A DNA stretch of 41,048 nt, taken from contig JBKHCS010000015.1 in assembly GCA_046541715.1 (NCBI GenBank), forward strand, positions 1 through 41,048, read 5' to 3'. The position numbers were made by a program, and so were the translations under genes. Origin of the DNA: CAYPUT01 sp046541715. Lineage in GTDB: Bacteria; Spirochaetota; Spirochaetia; DSM-27196; PWMO01. Each line of letters begins with the position of its first letter. Position 1 is the first letter of the stretch. Shown piece by piece: positions 23,981-30,311 of the stretch. The notes under the pieces are model-generated. The model made no database searches and was not told the origin of the DNA. It saw nothing but the letters and a program-made list of their open reading frames with translations.

Positions 23981-24460
23981 ATGGAACGATACAAGGATCT
24001 GGTGGAAATCGAACTCTCGATAAACGGCCGGACGCGAAAGGTAATTCTCCGGCCCTCGGACACGCTCCTGCGGACCCTCCGGGAAAACCTGGGTCTTACC
24101 GGCACCAAGATGGGGTGCGAAAACGGAGACTGTGGGGCCTGTACCGTAATGGTCGACGATAAGGCGGTAAAGTCGTGCTACACCCTCACCCTCGACGTTC
24201 TGGGGAGGGAGATCACCACCATCGAAGGGCTCACGGACACCAGCCTCCAGGAGGCCTTTGTCCGGGAGAACGGGTTTCAGTGCGGCTTCTGCACGCCGGG
24301 GATGATCGTCAAGGCCGAAACGCTCTTGAGATCTTTGGAGCCTTCGGCAGAAGCCCCGGAGGACGAAACCATCCGCCTTTGGATGGAAGGAAATCTCTGC
24401 CGGTGCACCGGCTACGAAGGCATCGAGAAGGCGATAAAAGGCGCCGCCGGAAACCGGTAG
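23981..24460 (+). CDS. molybdenum hydroxylase 1, [2Fe-2S] subunit
   Basis: A 159-aa CoxS/XdhC-type subunit with two [2Fe-2S] clusters. The plant-ferredoxin cluster uses C46, C51, C54 and C66; the second uses C101, C104, C140 and C142 (CGFC and CRCTGY). The ATG at 23981 with AAAGGA 7 nt upstream is preferred to a GTG at 23951 that overlaps the FAD gene. It is the last gene of the operon and converges on carbamate kinase with only 9 nt between stop codons. Confidence 0.93.
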   Translation: MERYKDLVEIELSINGRTRKVILRPSDTLLRTLRENLGLTGTKMGCENGDCGACTVMVDDKAVKSCYTLTLDVLGREITTIEGLTDTSLQEAFVRENGFQCGFCTPGMIVKAETLLRSLEPSAEAPEDETIRLWMEGNLCRCTGYEGIEKAIKGAAGNR

Positions 24461-24469
24461 ACCCGGAGA

Positions 24470-25438
24470 TCAGTAGGCTACGATCCGAGTCCCCTCGTCG
24501 CCGTGGATCGCCGCCGCGAGGTTCTCCACGTCGGTTATGATTACCCGGTTCTTGGGGTTCGCCTGGACGAACTCTATAGCAGCGAGCATCTTCGGTCCCA
24601 TCGACCCCGGGGGAAAGTGCCCTTCCTGGTAGTAGTGCCTCGCCTGAGCGAGGGTCATTCGGGAAAGAGACTGCTCGTCGGGCTTCCCGAAGTTGATGGT
24701 TACCCGGGGTACCCCGGTGATGATAATAAGCGTCCGAGCGCCAACGGCGAGGGCGATCTTCATGCTCGCGAGGTCCTTGTCGATAACGCAGTCGACCCCC
24801 TCGATCGTGCCGTCCTCCTCAAAGCAGACCGGAATGCCGCCGCCGCCGCCGGTAATCAGGATGTAGTGCTGTTTCAGGAGCAGGTTAATCGCGTCTTTCT
24901 CTATGATGTCGATCGGATAGGGCGATGCCACGTATCGCCGGAAGCCGCGGTTGGCATCTTCCTTGACTACCCAGCCTCGCTCCTCCCGGAGTCTGGAGGC
25001 CTCTTCCTCGGTGTAGAAGGGCCCGATCGGTTTAGTCGGGTTGTCCATCGCCGGATCGCTCTTGTCCACGAGGACCTGTGCCGGGACGGTTACCACGTTC
25101 CGCCAAACACCCTTGCGGAGCATAATGTTCTGGAGACACTGCTCGATCATGTAACCCATAGAGCCGCAGGTCATCGCGTCGGCGACACCGAGGGGCGTCT
25201 CCGGAACCTCGTCCTTGGCCCGCTCCACCTGAAGCATGATGTTTCCGACCTGGGGTCCGTTGCCGTGGGTCAGAATAAAGTTGTACCCCTCCTTGAGGAG
25301 CTCGACGACCGGTTCCATCGACCGACGCGTGTTTGCGAACTGTTCGTGGATAGTGCCCTTTTCCCCCTTTTGAATAATCGCGTTTCCCCCGAGGGCGATC
25401 ACCGCCAATTTCTCACTATCCCACTGTTCTTTGATCAT
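24470..25438 (-). CDS. arcC: carbamate kinase
   Basis: A 322-aa carbamate kinase, making ATP and carbamate (then NH3 and CO2) from carbamoyl phosphate and ADP. The N-terminal VIALGGNAI, the THGNGPQVG loop, ITGGGGGIPV, DKDLAS and the C-terminal FPPGSMGPK are all canonical. AAGGAG lies about 6 nt before the ATG. It is last on the minus-strand operon, 33 nt after the ABC ATPase. No arginine deiminase or ornithine carbamoyltransferase is nearby, so its carbamoyl phosphate most likely comes from the FdrA/AllG/AllH complex, as with the carbamate kinase of the E. coli allantoin cluster. Confidence 0.96.
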   Translation of the reverse strand: MIKEQWDSEKLAVIALGGNAIIQKGEKGTIHEQFANTRRSMEPVVELLKEGYNFILTHGNGPQVGNIMLQVERAKDEVPETPLGVADAMTCGSMGYMIEQCLQNIMLRKGVWRNVVTVPAQVLVDKSDPAMDNPTKPIGPFYTEEEASRLREERGWVVKEDANRGFRRYVASPYPIDIIEKDAINLLLKQHYILITGGGGGIPVCFEEDGTIEGVDCVIDKDLASMKIALAVGARTLIIITGVPRVTINFGKPDEQSLSRMTLAQARHYYQEGHFPPGSMGPKMLAAIEFVQANPKNRVIITDVENLAAAIHGDEGTRIVAY

Positions 25439-25471
25439 CCGTTTCTCCTTGGATCGGTATTGTAGGCAGAG

Positions 25472-26260
25472 TTACCTCCCCTGTCGATGCCAGAGGACAA
25501 CCGGTTCCCCGTCGAGGATCCGAACATCCAAGGAAACTCCGTAGGTTCTTTGAAGGTTTGCCGGTGTCAAAATTTCGAGGGGAGCGCCGGCGGCAAAGGC
25601 CCGGCCCCCCTCCAAGAGGCAGACCTTCGAAGCGAGGGCCGAGGCAAAGTGCGGGTCGTGGGAGGTCAACACCGCGGAAAGGCCCCGCCGGAGTCGTTCC
25701 TTCAGGATTTCGAGGAGGCGCCGCTTGTTGGCGAGGTCCAGGTGACTCGAAGGCTCGTCGAGGAGAAGGATCTTGGGTTTCTGCGCCAGAGCCCTCGCAA
25801 GCAGGAGTAGTTGCCGTTCACCGGCGCTCAATTCGGTTACCGAGCGCTCTCGAAGGTGGAGTATCCCAACTTCGTCGAGGACGGAGCGGACAACCTCGAT
25901 GTCCTGTTGCTTCGGGAGTTCGAGGGGCCTCAAGTAAGGCGCCCTGCCGAGGAGGGCGTATTCGGCGACGGTGAACTCGAAGGGAATGTATTCCGACTGG
26001 GGAACAAGCGCTACGGTCCGCCCGAGGCGGCTTCGGGTCAAGCCCGAAATCGGCTCTCCGAAGAGCGATACGCTACCCTTCTCGGGGCGGAGCCACCCGA
26101 GGGCGAGGCCTAGGAGGGTTGTCTTGCCGACGCCGTTGGGTCCGAGAAGGGCAGTAATGCACCCCGCCGGGGCGGACAAAGAGAGCCCTCTTAGCACCGG
26201 TGAATTACCACCGCCGGGGTAGGCAAATACCACATCGTCGAAGAGGATTGCGTCACTCAT
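25472..26260 (-). CDS. FecE/BtuD-type ABC transporter ATP-binding protein
   Basis: A 262-aa ATPase of a metal-chelate/siderophore/B12-type importer. Walker A GPNGVGKT is at 40-47, the Q-loop is LVPQSEY, the signature is ELSAGERQ, and Walker B is LLLDEPSSHLD. The ATG at 26260 overlaps the permease stop (ATGA), which sets the start; a longer reading to 26383 would lie inside the permease gene. See the permease and binding-protein entries for the inferred substrate. Confidence 0.93.
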   Translation of the reverse strand: MSDAILFDDVVFAYPGGGNSPVLRGLSLSAPAGCITALLGPNGVGKTTLLGLALGWLRPEKGSVSLFGEPISGLTRSRLGRTVALVPQSEYIPFEFTVAEYALLGRAPYLRPLELPKQQDIEVVRSVLDEVGILHLRERSVTELSAGERQLLLLARALAQKPKILLLDEPSSHLDLANKRRLLEILKERLRRGLSAVLTSHDPHFASALASKVCLLEGGRAFAAGAPLEILTPANLQRTYGVSLDVRILDGEPVVLWHRQGR

Positions 26261-27270
26261 GCGCGTTGGAGGGTAACCCGTCGAGTCGTCAGCAGATAGA
26301 GAAAGAGGCCGGCGCCGACAAGGGAGGTTACGATACCGAGGGGAATCTCCCCCGGAAGGAGCGTCCGGGCGAGGGCGTCGCAAAGCTCTACCAGGATCGC
26401 GCCGAGAAGCATCGAGGCCGGTACCGAGTGCCGGGAGTCGACGGAAACAATGCGCCGGGCGATGTGGGGAACCAAAAGGCCGACCCAGGCGACGATGCCG
26501 CTAATCGCCACGACCGAAGAGACGGCTGCGGTGGCGGCCAACAGCACAACCATCCGCTCCCGGCCCGCCGGAACGCCGAGGGAGAAGGAGACCCGCTGGG
26601 GAAGGGAAAGGAGATTGATCCGCCACCGAAAGGCGTAGAGGATCCCGAGGGAAGGAAGCAAGAGGGCGGACACCGTTCCGATATCGCCCCAGGTTACCGA
26701 CCAGAGTCCCCCGAGAAGCCAGAAGGTCAGCGCCGGCAGCTGGGTTATCGGGTCGGCGACCAGCTTCAGAAGGCCGACACCCGCAGAGAAGAGGGCGCTT
26801 ACCGCGATTCCGGCGAGGACCATACGAAGGACCCACCCGCCGAAGCGTATCCGCTTCGCCACGGTGTATGCGGCCATAAGACCTGCAAACCCGCCGAGGG
26901 TGCTCAAGAGCTGTTGAACCCACGGGGCACCCCAGGAGCCGACCCCGAGGAGAACCAAAGCCGCCGCGGCTCCGAAGGCGGCTCCCTGGGAGACGCCGAC
27001 GAGACCCGGTTCTACCAAGGGGTTCCCGAAGAGCATCTGAAGAACGGCCCCGGCGCCTCCGAGGGCCAACCCCAGAAACGCCCCGGCGACCACCCGGGGA
27101 AGCCGGAGCGAAAGAAGAAGGCTCCGCCCCAGGTCGTCCTCTAGTAGGTGAAGCGGCCAGCTAATTCCCGGGGAGGGGTAGCGCCCAACCGAAAGCACGA
27201 CCCCCGTCGTGAGGATCCACGCAAGAAAGAGGAGAAGGACGCGCGACCCGGAAGAACGGCGCGAGGTCAG
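26257..27270 (-). CDS. FecCD/BtuC-type ABC transporter permease, apparent CTG start
   Basis: A 337-aa membrane permease with about 9-10 spans, typical length for the FecCD family. Conserved features include SLRLPRVVAGAFLGLALGGAG, MLFGNPLVEPGLVGVSQGAA, and the C-terminal GLLVPHIARRI and LGAILVELCDALAR. No ATG, GTG or TTG lies near the natural N-terminus. A CTG at 27270-27268 shares two bases with the stop of the binding-protein gene (CTGA, like the usual ATGA) and has GGAG 8 nt upstream, so I take it as the start. Transporters of this fold carry B12, ferric siderophores, haem or, in MolABC, molybdate/tungstate; the neighbouring genes favour molybdate. Confidence 0.88.
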   Translation of the reverse strand: MTSRRSSGSRVLLLFLAWILTTGVVLSVGRYPSPGISWPLHLLEDDLGRSLLLSLRLPRVVAGAFLGLALGGAGAVLQMLFGNPLVEPGLVGVSQGAAFGAAAALVLLGVGSWGAPWVQQLLSTLGGFAGLMAAYTVAKRIRFGGWVLRMVLAGIAVSALFSAGVGLLKLVADPITQLPALTFWLLGGLWSVTWGDIGTVSALLLPSLGILYAFRWRINLLSLPQRVSFSLGVPAGRERMVVLLAATAAVSSVVAISGIVAWVGLLVPHIARRIVSVDSRHSVPASMLLGAILVELCDALARTLLPGEIPLGIVTSLVGAGLFLYLLTTRRVTLQRA

Positions 27271-28355
27271 TTTGAACGCTCCGGGAGAAGGTCCCCTTCG
27301 AGTATGGAAAAGATAATCCTGTCCGTCTCTTCCCGGGAGAGAGCGTAGAAGCGTTCGTAGAAGGTGTAGACCCTCTCCCGGATCGAGAGGTTGGGGAAAC
27401 GGTCGGGATGGAGGGCGTAGGCGGTCCACTCGAGCCCGAGAATCCACCTGATATCCGGCTGGTCCCAGCTGTAGAAGTCGACGGGAACTGCCCAGGCCCT
27501 TCCGTTTCGGACCGCGGTAAGGTTCCGCCAGACCGGGTCGCTTCGGAGTCTTTCCGCGACCTCCGATGCATCCTGTCGGTAGGCGACAAACAAGACATTC
27601 TCCGGGTCCCAACGGGCAATCTGCTCCATGGTAACGGTGCTCCAGCCGCTTCCGAGGGGGATGCCGGTCCACACGGGTTCTCCACCGGCCTCCCGGACCA
27701 ACGTGGTCTGAATCCATCCGTCGGGAGGCACATTGAAAGCGCGGTCCCCGCCGCGGTTATCGACGTAGAGGAAGAGCACCGACGGACGCTCGTCGGGAGG
27801 CAGGGCCTGCGTTACCCCGAGGACTTCGGACCGTCTACCCTCGAGGTACCGGGTTATCTCCCGGGCCCGCTCCTGTTCGCCGAGGAGGCGTCCCATGGTG
27901 GAAATGTCCCGCTGATACTGCTCCGGCGTTTCAAAGTCGAAATAGACGACCGGCAGACCGAGGCTCTCCAACCGGACCCCGAGGCGGGCCCTGAGTTGGG
28001 TCTTTAACAAAACGGCATCCGGTCGCAAGGCGGCTATCTGCTCGGGACCGACCTGCCGCTCGAGAATGGTTTTTCGGCCGTAGTCGGGATCTATGCTCCG
28101 AAGAAAGTTGCCCTTGCCCTGATCGATCCGGGTCACCCCGACGAGGCGCTCGGCACCGGTTTCGAAGAGGTAGAGGGCGTCGGCGATCATCAGCGTTGCC
28201 GGTCCGGCGATGACGATACGCTCCGGTGGCGCATCGAAGAGAATCTCCCGGCCGAGAGCGTCTACGACAGCCAATGAGTTTTGGGCATCGAGAGCAGCCG
28301 AAACGGACAAAAGAAGAAAAACGAGGCTCAATGTTGCTCGGGATATCCTGTACAT
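27267..28355 (-). CDS. periplasmic binding protein of metal-chelate-type ABC transporter
   Basis: A 362-aa TroA/BtuF/FepB-fold substrate-binding protein. Residues 1-24 form a Sec signal peptide (hydrophobic SLVFLLLSVSAALDAQ). The mature part starts with VVDALGREILFDAPPERIVIAGP, the typical first strand and loop, then has EQIAALRPDAVLL and a second lobe ending near residue 330. There is no lipobox, so it should be soluble in the periplasm or cleaved by signal peptidase I. Its ATG lies 28 nt inside the end of the MocA-like gene. No cobalamin riboswitch precedes it. Between two molybdoenzyme operons and after a molybdenum-cofactor gene, a molybdate/tungstate substrate is plausible. Confidence 0.87.
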   Translation of the reverse strand: MYRISRATLSLVFLLLSVSAALDAQNSLAVVDALGREILFDAPPERIVIAGPATLMIADALYLFETGAERLVGVTRIDQGKGNFLRSIDPDYGRKTILERQVGPEQIAALRPDAVLLKTQLRARLGVRLESLGLPVVYFDFETPEQYQRDISTMGRLLGEQERAREITRYLEGRRSEVLGVTQALPPDERPSVLFLYVDNRGGDRAFNVPPDGWIQTTLVREAGGEPVWTGIPLGSGWSTVTMEQIARWDPENVLFVAYRQDASEVAERLRSDPVWRNLTAVRNGRAWAVPVDFYSWDQPDIRWILGLEWTAYALHPDRFPNLSIRERVYTFYERFYALSREETDRIIFSILEGDLLPERSN

Positions 28356-28945
28356 GGGCTAGAAGAATGGGAGATGAGCCTGCGGTAGTCAAGCTCGGTA
28401 TCGACATCCGTTACGACGGCGATATCGTTGGTCGGAACGCCGACGACGTCGTACAAACTTAGCACGTCGGGCATACGTCCCCGGAGCGGAAAGGACAACG
28501 CGCGGGTCAGAACCCGGGGAGCAAGATAGACCGGGTGACCCGGACGGCCCTCGTAGGTCGGACGGAGAACGTCGGACCGGGTCCGGAGTTGCAGCAGCCG
28601 GAAATGCTCGGGTCTCAAGAGCGGCATGTCCGGGAGGAGCACGTAAGCACCGTCGCCCCGTACCCTCGGGATAGCCGAGAGCAACGACGAAAAAAGACCA
28701 TAGGGGTACCACGGATTGTACACCAGGGTGACTCCCGACACCGAACGCGCGATAGCCTCGGCTTCGTCCCGGCGGTTTCCCAGGACCAGGATAACCTCAT
28801 CGGAGACTTCCCGGGCCAGGTGGAGAGCCCTCCTCAACAGCGGCTCGCCGCAGTAGGGAAGGCCTAGTTTCCACCGGGAGAATCGTTTCGAGAGTCCCGC
28901 CGCGGGAACAATGGTCGTAGGTGCATAAGTATGAACATTCACCAT
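28328..28945 (-). CDS. MocA-like molybdenum cofactor nucleotidyltransferase
   Basis: A 205-aa NTP-transferase of the MobA/MocA family. The nucleotide-binding PAAGLSKRFSRWKLGLPY (14-31) matches the LAAG-S-R-G-KL pattern, and VLLPDMPLL carries the metal-binding Asp. MocA makes the cytosine dinucleotide form of the cofactor used by xanthine dehydrogenase-family enzymes, which fits a gene divergently transcribed from one such enzyme and next to another. Its Arg-Phe-Ser in place of the usual R-M-G is unusual. The ATG has no Shine-Dalgarno and sits 9 nt after a -10 box, so the message may be leaderless. It is first in the operon mocA-SBP-permease-ATPase-arcC. Confidence 0.85.
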   Translation of the reverse strand: MVNVHTYAPTTIVPAAGLSKRFSRWKLGLPYCGEPLLRRALHLAREVSDEVILVLGNRRDEAEAIARSVSGVTLVYNPWYPYGLFSSLLSAIPRVRGDGAYVLLPDMPLLRPEHFRLLQLRTRSDVLRPTYEGRPGHPVYLAPRVLTRALSFPLRGRMPDVLSLYDVVGVPTNDIAVVTDVDTELDYRRLISHSSSPCTGYPEQH

Positions 28946-28954
28946 ATTGTCATA

Positions 28955-28983
28955 ATTTTAGATGATTCACTTTTCCTTGACAG
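28955..28983 (-). promoter_or_regulatory. promoter of mocA-ABC-arcC operon
   Basis: On the minus strand CTGTCA (28983-28978), a 17-nt spacer and TAAAAT (28960-28955). Transcription would begin about 3 nt before the ATG at 28945. Its -35 overlaps the -35 of the divergent molybdenum hydroxylase 2 promoter, base for base on the opposite strand. Confidence 0.6.
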
Positions 28984-29006
28984 CGAAAAAAGGCTACCGA
29001 TACAAT
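28977..29006 (+). promoter_or_regulatory. promoter of molybdenum hydroxylase 2 operon
   Basis: TTGACA (28977-28982), an 18-nt spacer and TACAAT (29001-29006). It is followed by AGGAG (29017-29021) and the ATG at 29027. The AT-rich stretch 28940-28976 on its upstream side contains a direct repeat ATTCAC (28937-28942 and 28965-28970) that could be a regulator site. Confidence 0.75.
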
Positions 29007-29026
29007 ACACCTTTATAGGAGCCACA

Positions 29027-29842
29027 ATGCTACACGAATTCTCTTACGTAGCGCCAACGTCGCGGGAAGAGCTTCTTGCCTTTCTCGAAACGCACGGCGG
29101 CGAGTCAACGGTTTTTTCCGGAGGCACCGACCTCTTCGTCAATATGCGGGCGGATCTCGTTCGACCGACCTTCGTCGTCGACCTGAAAAAGGTCGAAGAG
29201 TTTCATTCCCTGGCTTACGACCAGGAGGGCCTTCACATCGGCTGCTGTGTTACGGTCAACGAGGTTATCGACGACGAGAGGGTAAAGGAACACTATCCGA
29301 TATTACACATCGCGGGGAACGAACTTGCGACCTACCAGCTTCGCAACCGTGCGACGGTGGTGGGCAACGTCGTCACGGCGTCCCCCTGCGGCGACATGTC
29401 GTCCCCCTTGCTTGTTCTTGGGGCCGAAGTGGTTATCTCTTCGAAGGACGGAACCCGTCGGGTTCCGATCGGCGAGTTCATTACCGGGGTCAAGAAGACC
29501 GTGCTCCAACCGAACGAGATCGTCGAGGCAATCGTCGTTCCCAAGCGGTACGAGAATGCACCGGGGGGATACAAGAAGCTGAAGCGGATTAAGGGGCACG
29601 ATCTCGGTCTGGTCAGCGTGACGTTGGTGCGCCCCCCGGGAATCCTCCGGTTTGCCGTCAGCTCGGCGGCGCCGACTCCGGTCATGCTTCCGGAGTTTAC
29701 CGCCGATACCCCCGCCGAAGAGGTGCGGAAGGTGGCCCACGAAGCGATTAGCCCCATCGACGACGTTCGATGCACCAAGGACTACCGCGACTTCATGGTC
29801 GGGGTCTACATCGAACGGCTACTGGACGAGGTATCGGAATAA
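29027..29842 (+). CDS. molybdenum hydroxylase 2, FAD subunit
   Basis: A 271-aa CoxM-type FAD subunit. The FAD loops are SGGTDL (31-36) and RNRATVVGNVVTASPCGDM (106-124). The ATG at 29027 is chosen because AGGAG lies 5 nt upstream and the promoter falls just before it; a longer reading to 28931 would cover the promoter. The stop overlaps the next start by one base (TAATG). It is clearly different from the FAD subunit of hydroxylase 1, which lacks the ASPCGDM segment. Confidence 0.92.
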   Translation: MLHEFSYVAPTSREELLAFLETHGGESTVFSGGTDLFVNMRADLVRPTFVVDLKKVEEFHSLAYDQEGLHIGCCVTVNEVIDDERVKEHYPILHIAGNELATYQLRNRATVVGNVVTASPCGDMSSPLLVLGAEVVISSKDGTRRVPIGEFITGVKKTVLQPNEIVEAIVVPKRYENAPGGYKKLKRIKGHDLGLVSVTLVRPPGILRFAVSSAAPTPVMLPEFTADTPAEEVRKVAHEAISPIDDVRCTKDYRDFMVGVYIERLLDEVSE

Positions 29843-30309
29843 TGAAGCGGATATCATTCGAAGTAAACGGCAACCGGTTCGTCCGGGATGTCGCCGAAAA
29901 CATCACCCTCCTGCACTTTCTCCGGAACGACCTCGGGTTTACCGGTACTAAAGAGGGATGTGGCTCCGGGGAATGCGGTGCCTGTACGGTGTTTCTTAAC
30001 GGAAAGTCGGTTAATTCCTGTCTGGTACTCGCGGTCGAGATCGACGGCGGGCAGGTGGAGACCATCGAAGGTGAAGCGCGGAACGGTGAGCTTTCTGATA
30101 TTCAGGAGGCCTTCAACCGGAACCACGCGGTTCAGTGCGGTTTTTGTACCCCCGGCATGATTCTGACCGTCCGGGATCTCCTCCGCCGGAACCCGAAACC
30201 GACGAGGGAGGAGATTGTCCACGGGATCGAGAGCAACTTCTGCAGGTGCACCGGGTACGAGCAGATCGTCGAAGCGGTATTGGACGTATCGGGACAGGCA
30301 GGGAGTTAG
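29842..30309 (+). CDS. molybdenum hydroxylase 2, [2Fe-2S] subunit
   Basis: A 155-aa two-cluster iron-sulfur subunit. Cluster one uses C40, C45, C48 and C60; cluster two uses C99, C102, C134 and C136. It moves electrons from the Mo site to FAD. The ATG at 29842 overlaps the FAD gene's TAA and places the first cysteine at the usual position; the large subunit follows at once. Confidence 0.94.
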   Translation: MKRISFEVNGNRFVRDVAENITLLHFLRNDLGFTGTKEGCGSGECGACTVFLNGKSVNSCLVLAVEIDGGQVETIEGEARNGELSDIQEAFNRNHAVQCGFCTPGMILTVRDLLRRNPKPTREEIVHGIESNFCRCTGYEQIVEAVLDVSGQAGS

Positions 30310-30311
30310 GT

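Noticed and set aside
26261..26383. N-terminal extension of the ABC ATPase
   Set aside because: The extra 41 residues are unlike the family and overlap the permease gene; the ATGA overlap at 26260 gives a natural start.
25472..28355. Vitamin B12 or siderophore importer
   Set aside because: The fold allows it, but no cobalamin riboswitch, TonB receptor, Fur-like box or siderophore/corrinoid gene is visible, while molybdenum genes flank it on both sides. Not excluded, only less likely.
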